This document shows, piece by piece, positions 44,049-52,292 of a stretch of DNA of 64,000 bases (within the stretch, counting starts at the first letter, position 1; the number at the start of each line of letters is the position of its first letter). The stretch is from Terriglobales bacterium. GTDB taxonomy: Bacteria; Acidobacteriota; Terriglobia; Terriglobales; Acidobacteriaceae. Location: NCBI GenBank assembly GCA_035561515.1, contig DATMXP010000027.1, forward strand, positions 245,022 through 309,021, written 5' to 3'. The notes beneath the pieces are model-generated. The model saw only the letters and a program-made list of their open reading frames with translations, ran no database searches and was not told where the DNA came from. The position numbers and the translations under genes are program-made.

Positions 44049-44348
44049 ATGATTGCAGTCCTGACGTTGGAACTTCGGATCGAAGGCGCGAAGTCGCTGA
44101 AGGATAAGCGGCAATGTGTCCGCAGTCTGAAGGACAAATTGCGTGTAAGCTTTAATGTTGCCGTAGCCGAGTTGGACCAATCTGATCTGTGGCAGCGTGC
44201 TACGGTCGGTGTAGTGAGCATCTCCGACTCGAAGGATTATCTTCAGGGATTGATGGAGAATGTGGAGCGCGCTGCGGCCAGGATTGCCAACAATGCTGGC
44301 GGCGAAGTGGTGGATAGTTTTGTGAACTATCTCGATGGAGATGAGTAG
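44049..44348 (+). CDS. ylxP: YlxP-like DUF503 protein
   Basis: A 99-residue DUF503 protein (MIAVLTLELRIEGAKSLKDKRQCVRSLKDKLR; NVAVAELDQSDLWQRATVGVVSISDS). It is a standard member of nusA-infB operons; proposed to help ribosome assembly or rbfA function, but not characterised in detail. No clear ribosome site: the preceding inverted repeat occupies that place. Confidence 0.9.
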   Translation: MIAVLTLELRIEGAKSLKDKRQCVRSLKDKLRVSFNVAVAELDQSDLWQRATVGVVSISDSKDYLQGLMENVERAAARIANNAGGEVVDSFVNYLDGDE

Positions 44349-44359
44349 GCAAGGAGTCG

Positions 44360-44432
44360 TTAGTAATTAGTTCTTGGTATTTGGTCGTGTAGCTTCATCG
44401 TCGATTACCAAATACTTAGGGCTAATTACTAA
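44360..44432. repeat. Long composite inverted repeat between ylxP and rbfA
   Basis: TTAGTAATTAG (44360-44370) pairs with CTAATTACTAA (44422-44432), and GTATTTGGT (44377-44385) with ACCAAATAC (44407-44415): 20 perfect pairs with a symmetric 6/6 internal loop and a 21-nt apical loop. AT-rich, unlike its surroundings. Confidence 0.8.
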
Positions 44433-44443
44433 AAGCTGCTTTT

Positions 44444-44806
44444 ATGGAAAATCGGCAATTTGAACATCATCGGGGACGGTTGGCGGAAGCGTTGCGAGAA
44501 GAGATTTCCGCGATGGTCGAGGGCGAATTGGGCGATCCGCGAATCGGTTTGGCGACCGTTACGGACGTGTTGATGGCGCCTGACGGGAAAGCTGCTCACG
44601 TGATGGTGGCGGTAGTCGGCGACGAAAAGGAAGCCGAGAATACGATTAAAGGATTAACCGCTGCGACGGGATTTATCCGTCATGAAGTGGCGGATCGGTT
44701 GCGGTTGCGCCATGCGCCGGAACTGTTTTTTCGATTGGACAAGTCGGAACAGTACGAGTCTAGAATTGACGAGCTGCTGAAAAGGCTTCAGAAACGGCGG
44801 AAGTAA
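44444..44806 (+). CDS. rbfA: Ribosome-binding factor A
   Basis: A 120-residue RbfA with KH-like fold, for late 16S rRNA 5'-end maturation and cold adaptation. Conserved: RGRLAEALREEISAMVEGELGDPRIGLATVTDV near residue 8 and HEVADRLRLRHAPELFFRLDKS near 84. Standard length. Separated from ylxP by the composite inverted repeat. Confidence 0.95.
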   Translation: MENRQFEHHRGRLAEALREEISAMVEGELGDPRIGLATVTDVLMAPDGKAAHVMVAVVGDEKEAENTIKGLTAATGFIRHEVADRLRLRHAPELFFRLDKSEQYESRIDELLKRLQKRRK

Positions 44807-44815
44807 CGGACGAGT

Positions 44816-45796
44816 ATGCTGGAACAGGTCCTGAAAGAGATCGAGCAACGGGAGCGTTTTGTGCTGACATCGCACGCGCGTCCGGATGGCGATGCCATCG
44901 GCTCGGTGCTGGCTTGCGGCGAGATCCTGCGCCAGATGGGCAAGGACGCCGAAGTCGTGTTGCACGATGCTGTTCCACAGATCTATCGTCCGTTGCCGTT
45001 TGCGGAGAATGTGAAGAAAGCGGAGCAGGTCAACGGGAAGTTCGAAGCGGCAATCCTGCTCGAGTGTGACAGCCTGCAGAGAACCCAGATCCGTGGACTC
45101 GACCAGCATTTTCTGATCAGCATCGACCATCACGCTACGGGTAAGCCCTTCGCGAACGTCAACTGGATCGAACCTTCCGCCTGCGCGACCGCGGAGATGA
45201 TTTTCTGGCTGGCGCAGCAAGCGGGAGTGAAAATCACGCCGGAGATCGCGACCTGCCTCTACACGGCGGTACTTACGGACACGGGCTCGTTCTGCTTTGT
45301 CGGAACCAACGAGCGGACGTTTGCGCTAGCGCAGGAACTTGTACGGGCGGGCGCGGACCCTGCGAGGATTGCCCAGAGCGTTTACTTCTCGAACACGACC
45401 GCGAAAATGCGCCTGCTGGGTCTGGCGCTCTCCCATCTGCATAGGGAGAAAAGCGTCGCCTGGATGCACGTCACGCGCGAGCAAATGGACCGTGTGGAAG
45501 CCCGCGATGAGGACTGCGAAGGCCTCGTAAATTACGTGCTGGCCATCGAAGGCGTGGAAGTAGCGATGTTCTTCCGCGAGCAGACTCCGCAGCGCTGGCG
45601 CGTGAGCCTAAGAAGCAAAGGGCTGGTGAACGTAGCCGAGGTCGCGACATATTTCGGCGGTGGCGGCCATCATTGTGCCAGCGGATGTTCGCTGGAAGGT
45701 CCGCTCTCAGTCGTCACCGAGCGGGTGGGCGCTCAGTTGAGAATCGTCGCTCCCAGCGACAGCGGCGTGGACAAGATCATGCACTGGCGCACGTAG
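44816..45796 (+). CDS. nrnA: DHH-family oligoribonuclease/pAp phosphatase
   Basis: A 326-residue NrnA-type phosphoesterase that degrades short RNAs and/or 3'-phosphoadenosine 5'-phosphate. DHH domain: SHARPDGDAIGSVLA near residue 21, LECDSLQRTQI near 83, SIDHHATGKPF near 102 (DHH motif) and LYTAVLTDTGSF near 147. DHHA1 domain at the end with FGGGGHHCASGCSL. Begins 10 bp after rbfA, the usual order. Confidence 0.93.
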   Translation: MLEQVLKEIEQRERFVLTSHARPDGDAIGSVLACGEILRQMGKDAEVVLHDAVPQIYRPLPFAENVKKAEQVNGKFEAAILLECDSLQRTQIRGLDQHFLISIDHHATGKPFANVNWIEPSACATAEMIFWLAQQAGVKITPEIATCLYTAVLTDTGSFCFVGTNERTFALAQELVRAGADPARIAQSVYFSNTTAKMRLLGLALSHLHREKSVAWMHVTREQMDRVEARDEDCEGLVNYVLAIEGVEVAMFFREQTPQRWRVSLRSKGLVNVAEVATYFGGGGHHCASGCSLEGPLSVVTERVGAQLRIVAPSDSGVDKIMHWRT

Positions 45797-46237
45797 CTAT
45801 TGCAGCCGAATCGTGATCTGCTCGTTCCGCATGAGATCAAATTCCGCATCCTGAAATGACGGCGCTCTGAGCATGGCATGTGGGTTGTTCGACATTCCCC
45901 ATTGTTCTTTTGGTTTGCCCAGCCAGTTCTTGTCGAGCCTCATGTTCTCATTCAAATCGTGAATTACGGCGATCGCGTAGCGGCCGGCTGGAAGATCGCT
46001 CACGACCATCGTGCTGGTGCCAGGTTGCGAAGGAACCGCCATATGACGGAAAGAGTCCGCGACGTCCTCAGGCCAGCCATTAGGAGTGGAGAAGAGGACC
46101 AGTCCGACGACGCCCTTCGCGCTGTCCACGCCCTGGACAACTACGGTCAGATTGAACCGGCTCGGCGGTTCTTCCTGAGCAGCTGCAGCGCTGAAACTCG
46201 CGGCGGCTACAAGGATCCAGATGGCAATCCTGAGCAT
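45797..46237 (-). CDS. Secreted DUF2141 family protein
   Basis: A 146-residue exported protein (signal peptide ILVAAASFSAAAA). The remainder is a DUF2141 beta-sandwich: NLTVVVQGVDSAKGVVGLVLF, DLPAGRYAIAVIHDLNENMRLDKNWLGKPKEQWGMS, which is the family core. Its stop is adjacent to the convergent nrnA stop (no gap). Function unknown; family members occur beside outer-membrane proteins. Confidence 0.88.
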   Translation of the reverse strand: MLRIAIWILVAAASFSAAAAQEEPPSRFNLTVVVQGVDSAKGVVGLVLFSTPNGWPEDVADSFRHMAVPSQPGTSTMVVSDLPAGRYAIAVIHDLNENMRLDKNWLGKPKEQWGMSNNPHAMLRAPSFQDAEFDLMRNEQITIRLQ

Positions 46238-46306
46238 GAAAATCGAAACACCGGACCGAATCCGATAGTTTCGCTCACGAAATCTTGTGACAAATTGTTT
46301 ACTTCT

Positions 46307-46882
46307 CTACTTAAAGATCGCTGACCCACGTCCTGCGACGAACATGCAGGATGGAAGCTGTTCATGACGTGGATCCTGTGGAGTCTGTGGCGCGAGATCC
46401 ACCCACGCGAGAGGAAGAGTTTTGCCTTGCTTCAGCCGCTGAACGATGTTCTCCACGAACAGCGCAAAGTATTGACCTCGCCGTTCGAGCGTGGCCACGA
46501 AATTGAGCGGTTTATTGTTGAGATTGAATCCTTGAATGTAGGCGTTGGCCGGGTTCTCGGAAGCGATCCACAACAACTTCACGTTGGCTGCAAGGCATCG
46601 TTCGACAAGTTCGTTGCCGGAAACGGAGTTGCCCTGGGCATCGACGATTGTTCCCAAACTCGAAACATCACAAAACAAGTGAAGGATGTCGCAGTCCTGA
46701 AGCTTGCTGAATAACTCGGGGAGGTTGGACGTCAAATCCTGTGTTGTTTCAAAGCCGCCACGATAAGCAGCAGCGTCAACTTTGGCCAGGTCCGCGAACT
46801 TCGAATCGCAGCAAGCGACAAGAACGCGCGTGTTTTCGACTTCATCTTTCTTGCGACGGAAGATTAAGTCGCGTAGGGACAC
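46307..46882 (-). CDS. Hypothetical protein with CHAT-like features
   Basis: A 191-residue soluble protein. The pattern CDILHLFCDVSSLGTIVDAQGNSV near residue 85, ELVERCLAANVKLLWIASEN near 110 and FVATLERRGQYFALFVENIVQRL near 140 resembles the layout of CHAT (caspase-like) domains, where a His in the first block and a Cys later form the dyad; His is present in ILHLFCD, but a matching catalytic Cys is not obvious. The call is tentative. Lies between DUF2141 and the deaminase on the same strand. Confidence 0.55.
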   Translation of the reverse strand: MSLRDLIFRRKKDEVENTRVLVACCDSKFADLAKVDAAAYRGGFETTQDLTSNLPELFSKLQDCDILHLFCDVSSLGTIVDAQGNSVSGNELVERCLAANVKLLWIASENPANAYIQGFNLNNKPLNFVATLERRGQYFALFVENIVQRLKQGKTLPLAWVDLAPQTPQDPRHEQLPSCMFVAGRGSAIFK

Positions 46883-46900
46883 ATTAGCCTCCCGAGTTTC

Positions 46901-47380
46901 CTAGTAGGTGTCGCACTTGGCAGCGCTCTTCCATTCTTGAAACAACCCGGCGCATTCGCGGCAGGAGTCCGCTGACGCAGCCTTTTCCACTATCAACTTG
47001 CTGCCTCCCATTTCGGCGAGTTTCTTTGCGTCCACTCTCAGTTCATTGAAGCCGGAACCTTGCGCGTCGGCGATGGTGGCGCCATATACGACACGATCGA
47101 TCCGCGCCCAGTGAATGGCCGACAGACACATCGGGCAGGGCTCGCAGGTGGTGTACATCACGCATCCGCTGAGGTCGATCGTATTCAACTTTTTCGCGGC
47201 CAAACGAATGGCGTTGACTTCGGCGTGGGCTGTCGGGTCGGTGTCGGGCCAGACGGTGTTGTGGGCGCTCGCCACAATCTCGCCATTCTTTACTACCGTG
47301 GCCCCAAAGGGGGAATTGCCGGCCTCAATGCCTTCGCGTGTCTTGGCGACGGCGGCTTTCATGAAATCCAAGTCGGACAT
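46901..47380 (-). CDS. Nucleoside/guanine deaminase (CDA fold)
   Basis: A 159-residue zinc deaminase. The HAE motif (TAHAEVNAIRLAA near residue 54) and PCPMC (CEPCPMCLSAIHWARIDRVVYG near 85) supply the zinc ligands and catalytic Glu. C-terminal CRECAGLFQEW is typical of guanine deaminases (GuaD) and related proteins, more than of TadA. Start at 47380 (MSDLDFMKAAVAK); longer in-frame extension to 47434 is less likely. Divergent from the GT39 gene with a 48-bp gap. Confidence 0.88.
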   Translation of the reverse strand: MSDLDFMKAAVAKTREGIEAGNSPFGATVVKNGEIVASAHNTVWPDTDPTAHAEVNAIRLAAKKLNTIDLSGCVMYTTCEPCPMCLSAIHWARIDRVVYGATIADAQGSGFNELRVDAKKLAEMGGSKLIVEKAASADSCRECAGLFQEWKSAAKCDTY

Positions 47381-47428
47381 CTTCGTTGTCACGTCTTTTA
47401 TTCTCCAACGAATACAATAACGCACGGA

Positions 47429-49006
47429 ATGCAAACTCAGCGCATGAGTTCCTTATTGGAACTGGTCGTGGTGCTCGCCATCTGTGGAGTGTTCTTTTTC
47501 TACGGGATCGGCAGCTTTGGACTGGTTGGCGCCGATGAACCCCGGTACGCGCAGATCGCGCGCGAGATGCTGGCGCGTGGCGACTGGGTGTCCCCGGTGT
47601 TGAACGGTACGGCATGGCTGGAAAAACCTGTCCTTTACTACTGGGGCGCCATGGTGTCGTACAGCGTCTTCGGCGTGAGCGATTGGGCGGCGCGGGTGCC
47701 CACGGCCTTCATGACAACGCTGATGACAATGGCCGTGTACGGATTGATGCGGCGATTCCGGCAGGGATCGCAGGTGAACACGGCGATTATCCTGGCGTCG
47801 ATGGCGGCCATAATCGGGTTCGCGCGGGCGGCCTCCACTGACATGCCGCTCACGGCGATGTTCACCATCGCCATGCTGGGTTGGTTCGCTTGGTACGAAA
47901 CACGGTCATCGCGATTCCTGTCGGTGTTCTACTTCTTTCTCGCCCTCGCGACATTGGCCAAAGGGCCGGTGGCGGTGTTCCTGGCGGGAGCAATCTTGCT
48001 GATCTTTCTGGCGCTGCGTCGAGATTGGAAGGCAGTCGCGAAGACGCTGTGGGTTCCGGGGATTCTGCTGTACCTGGTCGTGGCGCTGCCGTGGTTCGTG
48101 CTGGTGCAACTGGCGAATCCACAGTTCTTCCGCGTGTTCATTCTCGAGCACAACCTCGCGCGCTATAGCACGGAGGTCTACCGGCATACGCAACCGGTCT
48201 GGTACTTCCTGCCTGTGCTCATATTGGGTCTGTTGCCCTGGTTGGTGTTCGCAGGTGCGTCATTTGCACGGGCGGTTCGGAAAGGCATCCGTGAGCGTAG
48301 CAGCTTCGAACTGTTCTTTGTCATCTGGGCGGCGTTCCCGGTAGTCTTCTTTTCGTTTTCCGGGTCTAAACTTCCGGGCTACATTCTTCCGGCCATACCG
48401 CCGTTTGCGCTTCTTGCGGGTGAATACCTGTGGCGCAAGGCTGTTGATACCGAAGATGTGCCTCTGTGGATGAAATCCTTGCACGCGCTTTTTATCAGTG
48501 TATTGCTGGGCGCGGCGCTACTGACCAATTACTTTGTTTTGAAGATGAAGCCGGTATCGACCGCGTTATGGATCGCCATCATAGCCGGAACCGTCTGCTT
48601 CATCGCGATGCTGACGGTCTCGTATCTGAAGGGCATCAAGGTGTTGCGGGTCGCAACATTGTTGCCGATCGTGCTCGCATTGGTGTTCATCCTGAAGTTC
48701 GCGGCACCTTCTCTGGACGCAATGGATTCCCAGCGGCCCGTGGACCTCGCTGTGAAAGCGACAAAAGCACCGGTCGTAGCGGTGTATTCGGCTCGCCGGG
48801 AGGTGGAGTACGGACTGAACTTCTACCGAAACCAGCCGATCCCGAACTACAGCCGCGGGGAAATTCCGACCGAAGCCCACCTCGTGGTGACGCCTGCCGG
48901 TTACCACGACAGGCTTCAACTTATGGTGCCCGGACGTTCGGTGACCGAGGCGGGAGGGTTCCCGCCGCAAAAGCTGGCGTTTTACATGGTGGGCGCAAAG
49001 GAATAA
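47429..49006 (+). CDS. GT39-family (ArnT/PMT-like) glycosyltransferase
   Basis: A 525-residue inner membrane protein with about 12 hydrophobic spans. The acidic catalytic motif GADEPRYAQIAREMLARGDWVSPVLNG near residue 35 and LEKPVLYYW near 65 are as in ArnT, which moves sugars from undecaprenyl phosphate to lipid A. A periplasmic C-terminal part follows. Exact donor and acceptor unknown. Start ATG 47429 or the ATG 15 bases later. Confidence 0.88.
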   Translation: MQTQRMSSLLELVVVLAICGVFFFYGIGSFGLVGADEPRYAQIAREMLARGDWVSPVLNGTAWLEKPVLYYWGAMVSYSVFGVSDWAARVPTAFMTTLMTMAVYGLMRRFRQGSQVNTAIILASMAAIIGFARAASTDMPLTAMFTIAMLGWFAWYETRSSRFLSVFYFFLALATLAKGPVAVFLAGAILLIFLALRRDWKAVAKTLWVPGILLYLVVALPWFVLVQLANPQFFRVFILEHNLARYSTEVYRHTQPVWYFLPVLILGLLPWLVFAGASFARAVRKGIRERSSFELFFVIWAAFPVVFFSFSGSKLPGYILPAIPPFALLAGEYLWRKAVDTEDVPLWMKSLHALFISVLLGAALLTNYFVLKMKPVSTALWIAIIAGTVCFIAMLTVSYLKGIKVLRVATLLPIVLALVFILKFAAPSLDAMDSQRPVDLAVKATKAPVVAVYSARREVEYGLNFYRNQPIPNYSRGEIPTEAHLVVTPAGYHDRLQLMVPGRSVTEAGGFPPQKLAFYMVGAKE

Positions 49007-49138
49007 GTGCCGGAAGTAACCGATTTTTAGCTACTAATCTTGTTCATCCCACTGACACCCGCGGGTATATCAGCATAGACTCCTAGATTCGTCCGGAGGA
49101 TTTTTGGCCGGAACCGTCATCCAATAACCGGAAGCTTA

Positions 49139-50092
49139 GTGGAGATTATCGACCTCAGGCATTTCACGTCTTCGGACCTGCGTCCGCTCCTGGAAGAGGA
49201 AACGCAGGCGTGGGCCAATCTGTTGTCGTGGGACTACTCGTCTTCGGCCGACATGATTCTCCGCTACGTGGATGCCCGCATCCTGCCCGGCTACGCCGCC
49301 GTCGAACGTGGACGCCTGCACGGATATTCGTTCTTCGTGTACGAGCAAAACAAAGGGGTAATCGGGGATTTATTCGTCGCCGAGGAAAGCCTTCGGAAAG
49401 GCGGCGACCACGAGATCGAAAAACGCCTCATCACGCATGTATGCGAGACGCTGGAGCAGTCGCCCGGGGTGCACCGCATCGAAGCTCAGCTTCTGCTGCA
49501 TCAGACAGGCAGCGTATCGGAACCATTTGAAGAGCAGGGCTTCCGCCGGTTCCCCCGCCTTTTCATGACGCTTCCTCTGAAGAACGGCAACGGAAAGGGC
49601 AGCGTCCCCAAGGTGCCCAAGGGCTTCGAGTTGCGGCGCTGGACTGAGCAGGACTATCACACCGCTGCCTCGTTGATCACGGAGTGCTATCGAGGACATA
49701 TCGACTCCGAGGTCAACGACCAGTATCGAAACACGCAAGGTGCACTCCGATTTCTGAACAACATCGTGCGCTTTCCCGGCTGCGGCTTCTTCGATAACTC
49801 CGCGTCCATGGTGGCAGTCGAAAGCGCTACAGGAAAGGTGGTGGGCGTCATTCTGTGCTCAAGAGTCCGGGGCGACGTGGGCCATGTTACGCAGGTCTGC
49901 ATCCTGCCGGAATATCGGGGGCATCACCTTGGATGGGCACTGATGGAAGCCACCGCCTACGACCTGCGCAAACGCAATTTCCAGATGCTTTCGCTGACGG
50001 TGACTGAAGCGAATGAAGGCGCAGTGGAGTTGTATAAAAGACTTGGCTTCGGCATCACCCGGGTCTTCGATGCATTTGTGTGGGAAGGCTGA
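49139..50092 (+). CDS. Double GNAT-domain acetyltransferase
   Basis: A 317-residue protein starting at GTG. The C-terminal GNAT domain (about 160-317) has the acetyl-CoA loop VCILPEYRGHHLGWALMEAT near residue 256 and LTVTEANEGAVELYKRLGF near 285. The N-terminal half (about 1-140) also looks like a GNAT fold (GVIGDLFVAEESLRKGGDHEIEKRLI) with a degenerate CoA loop. Substrate unknown; MshD-like two-domain proteins share this layout. Confidence 0.82.
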   Translation: MEIIDLRHFTSSDLRPLLEEETQAWANLLSWDYSSSADMILRYVDARILPGYAAVERGRLHGYSFFVYEQNKGVIGDLFVAEESLRKGGDHEIEKRLITHVCETLEQSPGVHRIEAQLLLHQTGSVSEPFEEQGFRRFPRLFMTLPLKNGNGKGSVPKVPKGFELRRWTEQDYHTAASLITECYRGHIDSEVNDQYRNTQGALRFLNNIVRFPGCGFFDNSASMVAVESATGKVVGVILCSRVRGDVGHVTQVCILPEYRGHHLGWALMEATAYDLRKRNFQMLSLTVTEANEGAVELYKRLGFGITRVFDAFVWEG

Positions 50093-50132
50093 GAAAGTTC
50101 AGACTCGCGCCTAGTTTGTTATTTGTCTCGGC

Positions 50133-50651
50133 CTAGGCCTTGCGCTTCGGTGGTTTACGGCTGCCCTCGGGTTTTTGCTGGTACAACTGGTTGACCTCCT
50201 GATTGCCCTCGTCGCTTTCAATCCTCTGACATTTGATCCCGTGCTTCTCCCACATCTCGCAGACGGGCGGGCGATCATCCAGGGCAAGAACGATCTGCTC
50301 GGCGGGCACCTCGTTGAGGACTGCACGCTTCGATTCGTAATCAGGAGAGTGGTCGCCGCTTCGGCGCATGAAGAGGCGCTCAAATGGAACGTTGTTCTTC
50401 TGTAGCCACCTTTCGGTGCGTTTGCGATAGAGCTCGGGGCGTCCGGTCACGATCAGGATACGGTGATCGAGAGCGAGTTCGTGAACCCGCGCGATCACTT
50501 CCGGCTTCGGGCTGTCGCGGTCCATCCCTTCAAAAAAGGCGTTCCAGTCTTTACGTCCGGGACCCTGGATATGGTGAAGGCGGTGACGCACGTCCGCAAT
50601 GGTGCCATCAATGTCGACGATCACGAAAGTTTGAGAGTTTCGACTGTTCAT
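50133..50651 (-). CDS. HAD-superfamily phosphatase, PNKP-like
   Basis: A 172-residue HAD phosphatase. Motif I VIVDIDGTIADVRHR near residue 10, motif II ILIVTGRPE near 66, motif III Lys in YESKRAVL near 104 and motif IV LALDDRPPVCEMW near 119. The RHRLHHI and GKDWNAFF-like segments after motif I resemble 3'-phosphatase domains of T4-type polynucleotide kinases. Basic C-terminal tail (KPPKRKA). No kinase or ligase partner nearby. Confidence 0.82.
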   Translation of the reverse strand: MNSRNSQTFVIVDIDGTIADVRHRLHHIQGPGRKDWNAFFEGMDRDSPKPEVIARVHELALDHRILIVTGRPELYRKRTERWLQKNNVPFERLFMRRSGDHSPDYESKRAVLNEVPAEQIVLALDDRPPVCEMWEKHGIKCQRIESDEGNQEVNQLYQQKPEGSRKPPKRKA

Positions 50652-50782
50652 CGATGCAGTGCCTCCGGCAGTAAGTACCTGTGTGGCGGATTGGGCTTCA
50701 GGAGCACCGAGCGGCCCTAAGGCCCAAGTCGCCCAGAAAACCGTTCATTCCGGTATCGCCGCAGTTTTGCCGGGAAATTCAA

Positions 50783-51685
50783 ATGAAAATGAATCTAACG
50801 GCCACATTTGACTATAATTCTTCGCAATCTGAATCAGAGCACTTGGGCAAGAGTTCGAGGTGGGTGTTGATCGGTCCCGGCAATCGGCTACGCATGGTGC
50901 GCGAGCAACTCGGCTTCACGCTTCGCGACGTGGAGATGAGCAGTCAGCGCCTTGCAGAGAAGTATAAGAACGAAGAATTCATCATTCCACTCAGCCGGCT
51001 CTCCGACATCGAAACCAAGGGACATGTGCCGAGTCTCTTCCGTTTGTACACCCTGGCAGTTCTGTACCGGGTTGATGTCGAAGAACTACTAGGCTGGTAC
51101 GGGATCGACCTGGACCAGATTCAGGCAGATCAGAAGTTCTCAGAACCGCGCCGGACGCACAGGGTCGAACCTCCCAAAGCACTCAACACGATCGAAATTC
51201 CGGTGAAGCTTGATCCCGGATTGGACCTTCGCAAGACCGGAAACCTGGGCCGGATGATCGAGCAGTGGGGCACGGTGCCAATCGCCAAATTACAGGCGCT
51301 CTCAAACGGGGATTTCACCTACGGGTATATCGGTACCGAAGACTTCATGATGTATCCGCTGCTGATGCCGGGATCTTTCATCCAGGTGGATGAATCCAGG
51401 AACGTTGTGGCCGATGGCGTATGGCGCTCGGAGTATGAGCGCCCCATTTATTTCGTCGAAACCCGTGACGGCTACTTCTGTTGCTGGTGCAGCGTGAAGG
51501 GCGAGGTCATCATACTTCAGCCGCATCCGCTTTCACCGTCATCTGTGCGCCTGATGCGGTTCCCACAGGAAGCGGAGGTAATTGGGCAGGTGGTCGGGTT
51601 CGCTATGCGGCTTGACCGGTTTTCGCCCCCCACGAAGCTGCCAGAAACGAAAGCCCAGTCAAAATTGAACTCAGGTGCAGGGTAG
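50783..51685 (+). CDS. XRE-family regulator with degenerate S24-like domain
   Basis: A 300-residue DNA-binding protein. The helix-turn-helix spans about residues 30-105 (GNRLRMVREQLGFTLRDVE, IIPLSRLSDIETKGHVPSLFRLYTLAVLY). The C-terminal 150 residues (YIGTEDFMMYPLLMPGSFIQVDES, CCWCSVKGEVIILQPHPLSP) align with the S24/LexA fold, but the catalytic Ser is replaced (EDFMMYP for DSMxP) and no Lys is seen, so self-cleavage is not expected. Start at 50783; residues before the HTH are disordered. Overlaps a convergent gene by 83 bp. Confidence 0.78.
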   Translation: MKMNLTATFDYNSSQSESEHLGKSSRWVLIGPGNRLRMVREQLGFTLRDVEMSSQRLAEKYKNEEFIIPLSRLSDIETKGHVPSLFRLYTLAVLYRVDVEELLGWYGIDLDQIQADQKFSEPRRTHRVEPPKALNTIEIPVKLDPGLDLRKTGNLGRMIEQWGTVPIAKLQALSNGDFTYGYIGTEDFMMYPLLMPGSFIQVDESRNVVADGVWRSEYERPIYFVETRDGYFCCWCSVKGEVIILQPHPLSPSSVRLMRFPQEAEVIGQVVGFAMRLDRFSPPTKLPETKAQSKLNSGAG

Positions 51686-52019
51686 AACCTCCCAGCGTTT
51701 CCGCAGGCGCCAGGAGTTTCTTTCTTTCCAAGAGCGTGTTGATTAACGTTTGCACATCGGAATCTTCTTCCAGCGCGATCATACAAAGCTCATCCCACAG
51801 AGACGAAACGGGCTTTCGCAATAATTCGCGAAAAACCTGGGAGTGAGCCTGCGCGATTGCAACGTTCGCGCTGGTCTCTCCATGAACCCGCGCCATACCC
51901 CAGTGGAAGTACTCGCCATCGTCTTGACGCAGTCCCGCAAGATACCGCAATCGCGATAAGGTTCGAGGCAACGCCGACAACGTATTGACCGAAAAATCCT
52001 CTTCGGCTGACATCAACAT
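51603..52019 (-). CDS. Hypothetical helical protein (138 aa)
   Basis: A 138-residue protein of predicted helices (LPRTLSRLRYLAGLRQDDGE, SQVFRELLRKPVSSLWDELC, DVQTLINTLLERKKLLAP). No family recognised. Its last 83 bp overlap the end of the XRE gene on the other strand, which is a large convergent overlap; codon usage of the non-overlapping part looks coding. Start ATG 52019 or 52013. Confidence 0.55.
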   Translation of the reverse strand: MLMSAEEDFSVNTLSALPRTLSRLRYLAGLRQDDGEYFHWGMARVHGETSANVAIAQAHSQVFRELLRKPVSSLWDELCMIALEEDSDVQTLINTLLERKKLLAPAETLGGSTLHLSSILTGLSFLAASWGAKTGQAA

Positions 52020-52088
52020 AGTTTTTGTTCCAAATTCGTAAATCTTCCGGCATCGAACCGGCGTCCACAGGTTTTGCCGCGACCATCG

Positions 52089-52110
52089 CCCCGTGCAATT
52101 CGCACGTGGG
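52089..52110 (+). promoter_or_regulatory. Hairpin covering the ribosome site of the secreted peptide
   Basis: CCCCGTGC-AATTC-GCACG-T-GGG: 8 pairs with one bulge. The final GGG is part of the GGGAG ribosome site for the ATG at 52119, so folding would hide it. Confidence 0.5.
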
Positions 52111-52118
52111 AGATGGTC

Positions 52119-52238
52119 ATGAAGAAGTTCGCTCGTACAATCGTACTCTCATTTTTGCTGCTTACCGCACCAGTTGCATCATCGTTTGCCGAGTCCCCAA
52201 TGCCCAAATGCCCACCTGAATTTCCGGTGTGCTATTGA
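52119..52238 (+). CDS. Short secreted Cys-containing peptide (39 aa)
   Basis: A 39-residue product: signal peptide MKKFARTIVLSFLLLTAPVA and a mature peptide of about 15 residues, ESPMPKCPPEFPVCY, with two Cys six residues apart that could form one disulfide. GGGAG lies 6 nt before ATG 52119; an in-frame ATG at 52113 is too close to it. No family recognised. It is followed after 14 bp by a perfect hairpin and then a 7TM protein gene. Confidence 0.6.
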   Translation: MKKFARTIVLSFLLLTAPVASSFAESPMPKCPPEFPVCY

Positions 52239-52252
52239 TGGCAAAAGTATTG

Positions 52253-52292
52253 TGTATGGATGGTGGCTGGAGTTAAGCTCACCATCCATACA
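52253..52292 (+). promoter_or_regulatory. Perfect hairpin reaching the start codon of the 7TM gene
   Basis: TGTATGGATGGTG and CACCATCCATACA form 13 perfect pairs around a 14-nt loop that holds GGAG; the last paired base is the A of the ATG at 52292. No T-run follows, so this is more likely a translational or protein-binding element than a terminator. Confidence 0.6.
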
